Source of the DNA: JBEVNR01 sp040507985
Lineage (GTDB): Bacteria > Pseudomonadota > Alphaproteobacteria > Rickettsiales > UBA6187
NCBI GenBank assembly: GCA_040507985.1
Contig: JBEVNR010000002.1
Coordinates: 84,114-148,113 of the forward strand
Length of the DNA stretch: 64,000 nucleotides
Direction: 5' to 3'
The notes beneath the pieces were generated by a model. The model made no database searches. It saw nothing but the letters and a program-made list of their open reading frames with translations, and had not been told where the DNA came from. The position numbers were made by a program, and so were the translations under genes. Below are positions 43,686 through 52,455 of the stretch, piece after piece (positions within the stretch are counted from its first letter, which is position 1; every line of letters begins with the position of its first letter).

Positions 43686-44008
43686 CGCGAGCCGCCATAC
43701 CCGCCGATGCGCTGCATGTGGGCATAGGCGGAAAAAACGGCGGCGCGGCTTTGTCCGCGATTAACGGTTTCGCCCGTTGCGTCGCGTTCTTTTTCCATAA
43801 CGGAGAGGTAATTGTTTAACGCCGATATCGCTGCCTCCACGTCGTCCGCGACGATATGCCTGTCCGACGCGGAAAGATCTCCGACGGCATTCGCGACGGC
43901 GGCGGCAAAATTTTCGACGTCTTGCTTTATCGGCTCTCGCCTTTCCTTGGCCGCTTCGCATTCCTGCGTAAGTTTGGCAAGGTCGTACCTCAACGATTCG
44001 ACGGACAT
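43682..44008 (-). CDS. small coiled-coil protein of unknown function
   Basis: A 108-residue soluble protein, mostly helical: a coiled coil at 1-60 (LRYDLAKLTQECEAAKERRE) and a second helix near 65-85. The C-terminus has FSAYAHMQRIGGYGGSR. I do not recognise it. It lies 27 bases behind sdhB on the same strand, and so may be read from the same transcript. Its stop codon (43682-43684) lies inside the terminal CTAG of a repeat element, so the natural C-terminus may once have been different. Confidence 0.6.
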   Translation of the reverse strand: MSVESLRYDLAKLTQECEAAKERREPIKQDVENFAAAVANAVGDLSASDRHIVADDVEAAISALNNYLSVMEKERDATGETVNRGQSRAAVFSAYAHMQRIGGYGGSR

Positions 44009-44035
44009 GGGGCCGGTCCTTTTTTCGTTAGTGTC

Positions 44036-44836
44036 TTATCCCCGCCTCTCCGCCGCCATTTGCTTAACTTCGCCGATGGCTTTAGCAGGATTGAGGTGTT
44101 TCGGGCAGGTTTTCGCGCAATTCATAATCGTATGGCAACGATACAGCTTAAACGGATCCTCCAACGCGTCCAGCCGGTCGTCGGCGGCGTCGTCGCGGCT
44201 GTCGACGATCCAGCGATAGGCGTGGAGCAATGCCGCCGGGCCTAAAAACTTGTCGCCGTTCCACCAATAGCTGGGGCAAGCGGTCGAACAACAGGCGCAT
44301 AAAATACATTCGTACAGCCCGTCAAGTTTTTGGCGGTCTTCGGGAGACTGCAAACGCTCCTCCAAGTCGCCGACCTTGTCTTTCGCCTGTAGCCACGGCT
44401 GCACCGATTCGTATTGCTTATAGAAGTTGGTGAGGTCCGGCACCAGATCTTTTATCACCGGCATATGCGGCAAGGGATAAATATTGATGTCGCCGCTAAT
44501 CTCGTCGCACCCCTTAATGCAGGCGAGCGTGTTCGTGCCGTCGATGTTCATGGCGCAGGAACCGCAAATGCCTTCGCGGCACGAGCGGCGAAAGGTCAGC
44601 CCGCCGTCGGTTTCGGATTTAATTTTAATGAGCGCGTCCAGCACCATCGGGCCGCAAGAGTCCATGTCTATTTCAAACGTGTCCACGCGCGGATTCTTCG
44701 GCTCGCCGTCGTCGCCCACATCTTCGGGATTCCACCGATAGACGTTCAGGCGGCGAATGTTTTTCGCGTCGATGGGCGCGCGGTGATACACGCCTTGCCG
44801 GACTTTGGAGCGGCGTGGTAAGGTGAATTCGGCCAT
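44036..44836 (-). CDS. sdhB: succinate dehydrogenase iron-sulfur subunit
   Basis: SdhB carries electrons from the flavoprotein to the membrane subunits of complex II. The 266-residue protein has the 2Fe-2S motif SCREGICGSCAMNIDG, the 4Fe-4S motif CILCACCSTACPSYWWN and the 3Fe-4S motif CHTIMNCAKTCPKHLNP. All cluster cysteines are present. sdhC, sdhD and sdhA are not upstream; instead a phage-type repressor lies there, so sdhB is separated from its usual operon or was cut off by an insertion. Confidence 0.97.
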   Translation of the reverse strand: MAEFTLPRRSKVRQGVYHRAPIDAKNIRRLNVYRWNPEDVGDDGEPKNPRVDTFEIDMDSCGPMVLDALIKIKSETDGGLTFRRSCREGICGSCAMNIDGTNTLACIKGCDEISGDINIYPLPHMPVIKDLVPDLTNFYKQYESVQPWLQAKDKVGDLEERLQSPEDRQKLDGLYECILCACCSTACPSYWWNGDKFLGPAALLHAYRWIVDSRDDAADDRLDALEDPFKLYRCHTIMNCAKTCPKHLNPAKAIGEVKQMAAERRG

Positions 44837-44852
44837 GGTTCATTTCTCTTTG

Positions 44853-44900
44853 TATATGCGCATATAAACGGCTTTCCACACTATCCGTTTTCGGAAAACG
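44853..44900. promoter_or_regulatory. two palindromes upstream of sdhB
   Basis: TATATGCGCATATA (44853-44866) is a perfect 14-base palindrome 16 bases before the sdhB start. CGTTTTC-G-GAAAACG (44886-44900) is a second inverted repeat. Both are candidate regulator-binding sites. Confidence 0.4.
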
Positions 44901-45060
44901 TAACGCTACGCGAACAAATATATCCAAATAGATTTTTTTTTCAATTTTAAACCGCCCGGCTTTTTTTTGACATGAAGGGAATACGTTTCATTCTAAAACT
45001 AAAAAAGCTTTATCAAGCGGCGCCGGTTATTAGATTTTAAAAAGTCGACACAGCCTGGCT

Positions 45061-45669
45061 TTAATCGAAATTTTTATCGTATAGATGCATTGAGGCAACG
45101 ACTTCGCCGATAATTTCAAAATCGTCGCCGGCGCGGACGGGAATGGAGGAGTAATCGATGTCGTTACTTTCAGGAGCAAGAAGGGTCGGAAACGTGAAGA
45201 ATCGTTGAAAGGTGTATCGATTTCTAAGCCTAGCTATGACCAGTTTTCCATTTAATTTCGAAGGGTCGTTATTTTCGCAATCTATGATGAGAATGCTTCC
45301 GTTATGGGCTATTTTATTCATCGATTCTCCCTTCAGGCGAACGGCGAGTAAATTGACGCGCTTGGAGTCGACGAAGATGCGGTCGCATCCGTCCGGCTCT
45401 CCTTGCAGCGCCAACGTATGCCCCGGCACGTCTCCGACGATCGGAACGCAAGCGGCGGAAGAGGGCTTTTTCTCTTCTTTCTCGCCTAGGAGAACGCCTG
45501 CCGGGCAATCAAGCAACTTCGCAATTTTTACCACTTCTTCTGAGGTGACTTTTCTGCTGCCGTTAAGTATGCTGGTGCCTATGGCCTTGGTTTTTCCGAG
45601 AGCCAAGGCTATTTCTCCCGATCCGACCCGCCGCTCTTTCATTAGCTGCGATAATCTAAACAAATCCAC
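45061..45669 (-). CDS. XRE/S24-type phage-like repressor lacking the cleavage lysine
   Basis: A 202-residue protein: an N-terminal helix-turn-helix (about 1-60, IALALGKTKAIGTSILNGSR) and a C-terminal LexA/CI-type S24 domain. The nucleophile S116 is present (LKGESMNKIAHNGSILIID). The second catalytic residue, lysine in the TVKR motif of LexA, appears as Q155 (RYTFQRFF), so self-cleavage should be weak or absent. Translation begins at GTG with a GAGG site seven bases upstream. A palindrome at 45725-45739 may be its operator. A decayed replication gene lies beyond, so this is probably a prophage or plasmid remnant. Confidence 0.85.
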   Translation of the reverse strand: MDLFRLSQLMKERRVGSGEIALALGKTKAIGTSILNGSRKVTSEEVVKIAKLLDCPAGVLLGEKEEKKPSSAACVPIVGDVPGHTLALQGEPDGCDRIFVDSKRVNLLAVRLKGESMNKIAHNGSILIIDCENNDPSKLNGKLVIARLRNRYTFQRFFTFPTLLAPESNDIDYSSIPVRAGDDFEIIGEVVASMHLYDKNFD

Positions 45670-46106
45670 AATAATGCCTCAAAAAATTAAAAATTTCTGC
45701 TTGACATAAGTTTAGATTTTGTGCATACATATAATGTATCGTTTAGAGAACAAAAACTTATGCCTTGGTAAAATTAATTATGTTCCATTAGCTATTTTTT
45801 ACGAGACGAACTTGCTCTTTTGGTTATCGTTTTTAGGTTGTTATATACGATATCATTATTCAATCAAAAATTTCGTCTAATAAATACGTATAAAAGCGTA
45901 TAACAATCACACATTTTGCTATGCGTCTTTAACGCTGACCACGCTCTGTTGTTATGCGAATACAATGCTTAACTACCCGCATGCAAGTAAGGGTATTTTT
46001 TACATAATACTACATATCAAAGTCTCCTTGAGACTTACCCCATTATCGTATTTTTGTGCCTTTATTTTAAATGAAAGCGAAAATACCGTGTATTCATATT
46101 CGGAAT
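45670..46106. other. long AT-rich gap beside the repressor
   Basis: About 437 bases, strongly AT-rich, without a gene. Near the repressor start it holds the operator-like palindrome at 45725-45739, a TTGACA at 45701-45706 and TATAAT at 45730-45735 on the plus strand (23 bases apart, too wide for a normal promoter). The rest looks like eroded foreign DNA. Confidence 0.5.
45725..45739. promoter_or_regulatory. operator-like palindrome upstream of the repressor
   Basis: ATACAT-ATA-ATGTAT is a perfect inverted repeat about 55 bases before the repressor start. A wider pair, TAAGTTT near 45706 and AAACTTA near 45756, surrounds it. Position suggests autoregulation. Confidence 0.45.
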
Positions 46107-46184
46107 TTACGTAAATTGCCAATATTTTTTTATTGAAATTATCATGGATAGGATAATTTTTCTATAACCTGAAAAGGTAAAAAT

Positions 46185-46880
46185 ACATGGGGAGACGGAA
46201 GGCTCTAATGCCATTTTTCCCTCTATCGTCGCCAGATCGGGAATGCCGCTTTCAAACATATCGGCCGCCAGCAAACGGAAGCTGTCTTTAAGCGGGGCGT
46301 TCACGCCAAAACCCTTGCTAAGCCCGCGCAAACGTTGCCGGATGGTATCCAGAGGCATTTCTCCGTCGATATACAGGATTTCGATTGCCCCGCCGCCTTC
46401 CATTTGCCGCCGAACATATCGCCGCCCGTCGCTATGCAAAGCGCGGCGGAAAGGGCGACGTAGGTCTTGCCAAGCCCCTTATCGGCATACAACATCGCCA
46501 GCCCTTTTTCGGGCAGGAAAGGCGACAGCAGAGTTTTTCGTGCGGGGAATTTTTTCGCCATAAAGTCGTCGTAACTCACGGCGCGCAACCCTTTGGCAGG
46601 AAAGGCCCAGAGTTGCCGCCTCGCTTCTTCCTCGCCTTCGACTAACATCAAATCGTTAAAATCGCTGTGCTTTTCGTCAGGGCTTGTGAATTGCGGCAAT
46701 ATCATGCGGCAACCGAAACGCGCGGCGGCTTCGTCGGCTTTTTGTTTGCCCGTGTTGACGGGCTTGGCGTAGTCGTCGGCGGCGGCGATAACGAAACGCT
46801 TCGTGTTTGTTCCTCCGGCGGCGAATGCCTCTAACACGGCGGATATGTCGAGGTTTTTACGTGGATTTCGCGCGCCGAAA
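46185..46880 (-). pseudogene. decayed Toprim primase-helicase of a phage or plasmid
   Basis: Two frames together read as one protein. The first (minus strand, from about 46880 to about 46395) has a Toprim-like part (RFVIAAADDY, FGCRMILPQF, SDFNDLMLVEGEEEARRQ) and then a RepA/DnaB-type ATPase P-loop, LAMLYADKGLGKTYVALSAA. Near 46390-46405 the frame breaks in a GGCGGCGGGG stretch; the next frame continues with IEILYIDGEMPLDTIRQRLR and FRLLAADMFESGIPDLATIE. Both ends are cut off: the N-terminal zinc/primase part is absent and the ATPase ends early. It is a dead gene beside the S24 repressor. Confidence 0.75.
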
Positions 46881-46970
46881 TGACGCGGAGGCGTAACATA
46901 AATTCTTGCCTGCGCGCGCGTTTTTTACTATAAGATAGCTTCTATCTTGAGTTATTTAGGGTGAAAGTCC

Positions 46971-48374
46971 ATGGCAGAGAAGTACGACGTTGCCGTCATC
47001 GGCGGCGGACCGGGCGGATACGTGGCCGCGATACGCGCCGCGCAGCTCGGCCTAAAAACCGCGCTGGTCGAAGCGAATCATTTGGGCGGCGTATGCTTGA
47101 ACTGGGGATGCATTCCCACCAAGGCGCTGCTTCGCGTGTCGGACCTGTACCATAGCATTCGCGAAGCGGAGCGTTACGGCATTTCGGTGCAAGGCGCGTC
47201 TTTCGACATCAAAAAAATCGTCGCGCGCTCGCGCGAGGTGGCGACAAAGCTCTCGGGCGGCATCTCGCATTTAATGAAAAAAAACGGAATTACCGTCTAT
47301 GACGGTTTTGGTTCGCTTAACGGCAAAGGCAAAATAAAGGTGGAGAAAGGCGGAAAGCGCGTCGCGGACATAGAAACGAAAAATATCGTCCTCGCCACCG
47401 GTGCGCGTGCGCGTCGCTTGCCTTCCATGGAATGCGACGGCAAAAACGTGCTTACCTATAAAGAGGCGATGGTTCCCGAAACCATGCCGAAAAAATTACT
47501 GGTCGTCGGATCGGGCGCCATAGGGGTCGAATTCGCCAGCTTTTACGCCGATTTGGGCGCGGACGTCACCGTCGTCGAAGCCGCAGCGCGCATATTGCCC
47601 GTCGAAGACGCCGAAATTGCCGGCGTCGCCGAAAAAATCTTTAAGGATCGCGGCATAAAGATATTCTCGGAAGCGAAGGTTCAATCCGTCAAAGCCGAAA
47701 AAGACGGCGTCGTGAGCGCCCATATCGTTCTAAAAGGTAAGGACAAAGCCGAAAAATTCGTGTTCGACCGGGCGATCATCGCCGTGGGCGTCGTCGCAAA
47801 CGTCGAAAATCTTGGGCTGGACGGCACAAGAATATGCGTCGAAAAGGGGCATGTCGTCACCGACGAGTATATGCGAACCGACGAGCCGAATGTGTACGCC
47901 ATCGGCGACCTCACTTCCGCCCCGTGGTTGGCCCACAAGGCGAGCCACGAAGGCGTGATCGCCGCCGAACATATCGCCGGAAAGCATCCGCATCCGATGA
48001 CGCGCGAAAACATTCCCGGCTGCACCTATTGCCGCCCGCAAATTGCCTCGGTGGGTCTGACCGAAGAGGCGGCGAAAGCGCAAGGCAAAAAGGTGAAGGT
48101 CGGGCGCTTCCCCTATATGGCAAACGGCAAGGCCATCGCCATGGGAGAAACGGACGGGTTGGTGAAGACGATTTTCGACGCCGACAGCGGAGAGTTGCTC
48201 GGCGCCCATATCGTTGGAGCCGAAGCCACCGAAATGATCTCGTCCTACCTTGTCGGCAAAACGATGGAAGCCACGGAAGAAGACTTCATCCGCACCGTGT
48301 TCCCGCACCCCACGCTCGGCGAAATGATGCACGAATCGGTGCTGGCGGCCTACGGCAAGGCGCTGCATACTTAG
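46971..48374 (+). CDS. lpdA: dihydrolipoyl dehydrogenase
   Basis: E3 component of 2-oxo acid dehydrogenases: it reoxidises dihydrolipoamide with NAD. The 467-residue protein has the FAD loop VIGGGPGGYVAAIRAAQLG, the redox disulfide GGVCLNWGCIPTKALLR, the NAD loop VVGSGAIGVEFASFYADLG, the second FAD motif YAIGDLTSAPWLAHKASHEG and the interface HPHPTLGEMMHE with the catalytic histidine. The E1 and E2 genes are not adjacent. Confidence 0.97.
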   Translation: MAEKYDVAVIGGGPGGYVAAIRAAQLGLKTALVEANHLGGVCLNWGCIPTKALLRVSDLYHSIREAERYGISVQGASFDIKKIVARSREVATKLSGGISHLMKKNGITVYDGFGSLNGKGKIKVEKGGKRVADIETKNIVLATGARARRLPSMECDGKNVLTYKEAMVPETMPKKLLVVGSGAIGVEFASFYADLGADVTVVEAAARILPVEDAEIAGVAEKIFKDRGIKIFSEAKVQSVKAEKDGVVSAHIVLKGKDKAEKFVFDRAIIAVGVVANVENLGLDGTRICVEKGHVVTDEYMRTDEPNVYAIGDLTSAPWLAHKASHEGVIAAEHIAGKHPHPMTRENIPGCTYCRPQIASVGLTEEAAKAQGKKVKVGRFPYMANGKAIAMGETDGLVKTIFDADSGELLGAHIVGAEATEMISSYLVGKTMEATEEDFIRTVFPHPTLGEMMHESVLAAYGKALHT

Positions 48375-48403
48375 CTATATAATATAAACTACGGACGTTA
48401 TTC

Positions 48404-49276
48404 ATGGACGCACCTTTCGACGATCGCGACGGCTTTATATGGGTGAACGGCGCTATGCAGCCTTGGCGCGAGGCGAAAATTCACGTACTTACCCACGGAT
48501 TGCACTACGGCAGCGCCGTGTTCGAGGGGTTGCGGGTATATGACGGAAAAATATTTAAGGCGACGGAACATAGCGAGCGCCTGAAAAAATCCGCCGAACT
48601 GATCGGCTTTACTCTCGATTATTCCGTCGACGCCATCAACGGCGCGATGGACGACGTGGTGAAGGCCCAAGGCATAACGAACGGTTACGTCCGCCCGGTG
48701 TCGTGGCTGGGAAGCGAGCGCATGAAAATTCACGCGGAGGGATGCAAGCCCAACCTCGCCATTGCGGCGTGGGAATGGCCGGCCTATTTCGATCCGGACA
48801 AGGCCGCGAAAGGCTTGCGCTTATGCTGGGCCGATTGGAGGCGTCCTTCTCCCGAAACGGCGCCGACCGCCAGCAAAGCGGCCGGGCTGTACATGATTTG
48901 CACCATGAGCAAGAAAACCGCCGTCGATAAAGGCTATGACGACGCGCTGATGAAAGACTATCGCGGTTACGTCGCGGAAGCCACCGGCGCCAACGTTTTT
49001 TTCGTCATGCCGGACGGATCGCTCCACACCCCGATAGCCGATTGCTTCTTAAACGGCATTACCCGCCAAACGGTTATCGTCCTGGCTAAAAATTTAGGAA
49101 TAAACGTGGTGGAACGGCATATTTCTCCGGAAGAAATCGGAGGCGCGCGCGAAGCGTTCCTCACCGGAACGGCGGCGGAAATCACTCCCGTCGGCGAAAT
49201 CGCCGGGCATACCTATGTCCCGGGCGCGGTGACGGAGACCGTGACCCACGCGTATCGCGCGGAGACGCATAGATAG
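48404..49276 (+). CDS. ilvE: branched-chain amino acid aminotransferase
   Basis: A class IV PLP aminotransferase that makes or degrades Leu, Ile and Val. The 290-residue protein shows THGLHYGSAVFEGLRVYDG near the start, the substrate loop YVRPVSWLGSERM, the lysine region TASKAAGLYMICTMSKKTA, EATGANVFFVMPDGSLHTP and LNGITRQTVIVLAKNLGINV, then EAFLTGTAAEITPVGEI. It starts 29 bases after lpdA. D-amino acid and aminodeoxychorismate enzymes of the same fold are less likely from the full motif set. Confidence 0.95.
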   Translation: MDAPFDDRDGFIWVNGAMQPWREAKIHVLTHGLHYGSAVFEGLRVYDGKIFKATEHSERLKKSAELIGFTLDYSVDAINGAMDDVVKAQGITNGYVRPVSWLGSERMKIHAEGCKPNLAIAAWEWPAYFDPDKAAKGLRLCWADWRRPSPETAPTASKAAGLYMICTMSKKTAVDKGYDDALMKDYRGYVAEATGANVFFVMPDGSLHTPIADCFLNGITRQTVIVLAKNLGINVVERHISPEEIGGAREAFLTGTAAEITPVGEIAGHTYVPGAVTETVTHAYRAETHR

Positions 49277-49286
49277 GACGTTCCTG

Positions 49287-50276
49287 ATGGCACGCACTCC
49301 CTCATGGTGGCACCGCCCTCCCGGCCTTATGGCGCAAGCGCTCGCGCCCCTCTCCTGTCTTTATCGGTGCGGAAGATGGGTGAGGCAACGCGTTTGTCGT
49401 CCCTATTCCCCTTCCGTTCCCGTGATATGCGTAGGAAACGCGACGGCGGGCGGGGGAGGAAAGACGCCGTCCGCCATTTTTGTCGCGCGCCTATTGCAAG
49501 AGCAGGGAAAGCGCGTTATCTTCGCCTCGCGCGGGTATAAGGGGAAAATTCGCCGCGTGACGGCGGTTGACGTCGACGCGCACGACGCCGCCGACGTGGG
49601 AGACGAACCGTTGCTGCTCGCCCAGGCGGCGCCCACTTATGTCGGAGCCAATCGCCTTAAAACGATTAAAGCCGCCGAACGATTGGAACCGGACGCCATT
49701 ATCATGGACGACGGCATGCAAAATCCTTCCGTTCGCAAACATGTGACGATATTGGCGGAAAGCCCCGCCTATGCGCCGAAAAACGATCGGCTTTTCCCCG
49801 GAGGTCCGTATAGGGAACGGCGCGCGGAAGCCGCCGCCTGCGCCGATTGTATTTTTGCAATGCAATATAACGATGCCGCCCTTTCCGTAGCCGAAGAGGA
49901 AAAAGAAAAAACCTATGCGTTACGCGTGGAGGCGTATGCGGACGGACTGGACAAAACCCTTCCCTGCGTCGCGTTCGCCGGGCTTGCTGAGCCGCAAAAA
50001 TTCTTTGACACGCTTATGCATGCCGGGTTTAACGTGACGGAAACCTGCGCGTTTCCCGACCACCATCCCTATGAAGAACGCGACGTTGCCGCATTGCTCG
50101 AAAAAGCGGCGGCGCACGAGGCCATGCTCATCACCACCGAAAAAGACTGGGTGCGGCTTCCCAAAGACAGGCGGCGTTACGTCCGGTTTTTGCCCGTGTC
50201 GGCAACCATGACGCATGATAGGCGCGAGGCGTTTGCGCGTTTCTTGCTTGAGGCGATAAGGAGAAAGGAATCGTGA
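49287..50276 (+). CDS. lpxK: tetraacyldisaccharide 4'-kinase
   Basis: LpxK phosphorylates the 4' position of the lipid A precursor on the inner membrane. The 329-residue protein has an N-terminal membrane-associated helix, VICVGNATAGGGGKTPSAIF as P-loop, FASRGYKGKIRRV, the aspartate pair in IIMDDGMQNPSVRKHV and the end pattern FPDHHPYEERDVAALL. It overlaps the next acyltransferase gene by 4 bases, so lipid A genes are clustered. Confidence 0.96.
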   Translation: MARTPSWWHRPPGLMAQALAPLSCLYRCGRWVRQRVCRPYSPSVPVICVGNATAGGGGKTPSAIFVARLLQEQGKRVIFASRGYKGKIRRVTAVDVDAHDAADVGDEPLLLAQAAPTYVGANRLKTIKAAERLEPDAIIMDDGMQNPSVRKHVTILAESPAYAPKNDRLFPGGPYRERRAEAAACADCIFAMQYNDAALSVAEEEKEKTYALRVEAYADGLDKTLPCVAFAGLAEPQKFFDTLMHAGFNVTETCAFPDHHPYEERDVAALLEKAAAHEAMLITTEKDWVRLPKDRRRYVRFLPVSATMTHDRREAFARFLLEAIRRKES

Positions 50277-51169
50277 AAAAACTCTCCGCGCCGGCCCGGT
50301 GCGTTAAAGAATTGCGCCATATTGCCGAAGCGGGCGCCGCCTACGGATTTTATTGGCTGTTTCGTCTTTTGCCCCTAGACGCCGCGTCGGCGCTGGGGGG
50401 AATGTTCGGACGAAATTTAGGGCCGCTCACGGCGGCGCACAAGGTGGCGCTCCGCAACATTCGGCGCACCTTCCCGGACATGCCGGCCGAACGCGCGGAA
50501 GAAATCGCGCTGGGCATGTGGGAAAATTTAGGACGCACCGCCGGCGAATTTCCCCACGTTCCCTCTTTCGACCTTGATCGGCGCGTCGCGATGACGGGCG
50601 CGGACATTATCGAGAAAGCCGGCAAAACCGTTCCCGGAACCATATTTTTTACGGCCCATTTGGGAAATTGGGAGCTGTTGCCCACGCTGACGGCGAAACA
50701 TGGAGCCCCGGTCACGGCGGTATATCGCCGCATGAACAACCCGTACGTGGACGCGCTCGTTAAAAAAACGCGCCTGCGCGCCAACGCTGTTGCCTGCGTG
50801 CCGAAAGGGCGGGAAGGCGCGCGCGACTTGCTGACGGCCGTGCGTTCCGGAAAATGTATCTGCATGCTCACCGACCAAAAAATGAACGACGGCATCGCGG
50901 CGTCGTTCATGGGACGCGAGGCGATGACGGCGCCGGCGATCGCGCATTTCGCTTTAAAATACGGCTGCGCCTTGGCCCCGATGCGCGTATTGCGCGTCAA
51001 AGGATGCCGTTTTTCCTGCGACGTGATGGAGCCGCTTGACATAGGAGCGGACAAATTAGTGCCGCCGGACGAGAAATCCGTCGTCGAGGCCGTCAACCGC
51101 GTCTACGAAGAATGGATTCGCTCCAATCCCGAGCAATGGTTTTGGGTGCATCGCCGCTGGCCGGATTAG
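50273..51169 (+). CDS. lipid A acyltransferase, LpxL/HtrB family
   Basis: Adds a secondary acyl chain to lipid A at the inner membrane. The 298-residue protein has a hydrophobic N-terminus and the catalytic HX4E in FFTAHLGNWELLPTL, then VTAVYRRMNNPYVDALVKKT, MLTDQKMNDGIAASFMGREA and the closing NPEQWFWVHRRW, the family's typical end. It begins with GTG overlapping lpxK. The exact acyl chain cannot be told from the sequence. Confidence 0.95.
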   Translation: MKKLSAPARCVKELRHIAEAGAAYGFYWLFRLLPLDAASALGGMFGRNLGPLTAAHKVALRNIRRTFPDMPAERAEEIALGMWENLGRTAGEFPHVPSFDLDRRVAMTGADIIEKAGKTVPGTIFFTAHLGNWELLPTLTAKHGAPVTAVYRRMNNPYVDALVKKTRLRANAVACVPKGREGARDLLTAVRSGKCICMLTDQKMNDGIAASFMGREAMTAPAIAHFALKYGCALAPMRVLRVKGCRFSCDVMEPLDIGADKLVPPDEKSVVEAVNRVYEEWIRSNPEQWFWVHRRWPD

Positions 51170-51385
51170 GCTGCTCGACGTGTATAGGGTTTCATAATTG
51201 ATGGGCGCTAAGATTTTTAACGTTCTCCCTATAATAAAACATAGACATATATAAGAATTCCCTTATGATGCATTTAACGTTTTTTCGTTAGCCAATGCTC
51301 ATTGGTTCGCTTTTAGATTTTACAACGCCACGAGTTGTGACCGGAAAAGTAACGGCGAGTTCTTTGCTTTCTGCTTCAGGACGAT

Positions 51386-52360
51386 ATGCCTTCCTCATCG
51401 CAAAGGCCGCACGCCAATGCATTTGCCGATCAAGTCATAAAATTTTTTCTTGAGTGTCAACAAAGAGGGCATACCAAACCTAATCCTGACAAGCCTGAAT
51501 TAGGAAATTATTTAAATAATCTCAACCGCAATGTCAATATGCTCCGCATATATGAGTTACTTATGGGTTACGGCTGGTGTTTTGCTACCGGTACATATGT
51601 CAATACAGTCGATATTGATGGCGCCGCAATATGTGTGCCGATAGGTTGCGGCTCTCCTCTAAATTGCAATCCTATTTTTACTGACAATTGGCCTTGCCAA
51701 TGTTCTGAACAATCGAAAAATTACTTCTTTGACCCGGAATATTTTGATGGGCTGTCACCTTTTCCGTCGCTTCCGAACAATTCGTTCGACGAAGACGTTG
51801 TGAAAAAAGAGGTGAAATCTGAAATAAGCAATACATTCGACGAAAAAGCTGAAGCAGCATTCCCGGGAAAAGATGGAACATTTAGCAAAGACAAATATGG
51901 TAATGTCCTTCACCTTCTTGTTGAAATAAGTGAATTAAAAGAATTGCACAAAATTCTAAGAAATTCTCAAAAAGAAGATAATAACTTCCCCTCTTTTTTG
52001 ATCAATCTATTCCTACTAAAAAAATGGATAAAAAAACCAGAAGCAATAACCTATAAGCAAGTCCGGAAAAAATTTAAGCAAATAATTACGGAAAAAAAAG
52101 CTAGGGAGGCTTTTGTTTCTAAATTTCAGCGATGGTCCGACGCTTTGCCAGATACATCTTTGCATTCCATCTTTGCGATATTTGACAGCCTACGTAACCA
52201 ACCTAAGTATATGGAAGCAAAAGACTTTCTTCCAACCCGTGAGGAATTACAAAAAATACTTCCGACGCTTGTTCAACCTAAATCGGACAAGCCTGAAAAT
52301 GCCAAGAGAATTCGGCGCCGGAAGGCGGCGAAGAAAATTTCACCCCAACCAAAGACATAA
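51386..52360 (+). CDS. orphan AT-rich protein with basic C-terminal tail
   Basis: I do not recognise this 324-residue protein. It is clearly AT-richer than the genes around it. The N-terminal 110 residues contain a cysteine-rich patch (ICVPIGCGSPLNCNPIF, then NWPCQCSEQ); the middle is helical and lysine-rich (VRKKFKQIITEKKAREAF); the end is a basic cluster KRIRRRKAAKKISPQPK that resembles a nuclear localisation signal. No signal peptide or membrane helix is seen. It stands alone between the lipid A genes and the CysN-type gene, and may be an acquired effector-type gene. Confidence 0.6.
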   Translation: MPSSSQRPHANAFADQVIKFFLECQQRGHTKPNPDKPELGNYLNNLNRNVNMLRIYELLMGYGWCFATGTYVNTVDIDGAAICVPIGCGSPLNCNPIFTDNWPCQCSEQSKNYFFDPEYFDGLSPFPSLPNNSFDEDVVKKEVKSEISNTFDEKAEAAFPGKDGTFSKDKYGNVLHLLVEISELKELHKILRNSQKEDNNFPSFLINLFLLKKWIKKPEAITYKQVRKKFKQIITEKKAREAFVSKFQRWSDALPDTSLHSIFAIFDSLRNQPKYMEAKDFLPTREELQKILPTLVQPKSDKPENAKRIRRRKAAKKISPQPKT

Positions 52361-52372
52361 CGGGAGTAACGC

Positions 52373-52432
52373 GTGGAACTTTCAAAAAAAGAAAAAATTA
52401 AAATAGCGGCGCTTGCCCTTCTATGTTTCTAA
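52373..52432 (+). CDS. possible 19-residue peptide
   Basis: A GTG at 52373 has a strong GGGAG site six bases upstream and encodes MELSKKEKIKIAALALLCF before TAA at 52430-52432. The lysine-rich start and hydrophobic end look like the beginning of a signal peptide, so this may be a tiny peptide or the stump of a decayed exported protein. It follows the AT-rich orphan after 12 bases. Confidence 0.25.
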   Translation: MELSKKEKIKIAALALLCF

Positions 52433-52455
52433 TCTCAGGTAACGTTTTAGTCCTA

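Noticed and set aside
45701..45735. TTGACA and TATAAT as a promoter for plus-strand transcription
   Set aside because: The spacing is 23 bases, outside the usual 16-19, and no plus-strand gene follows.
46107..46439. Independent small gene with IDGEMPLDTIRQR
   Set aside because: It continues the neighbouring truncated helicase after a frame break, so it is part of a pseudogene.
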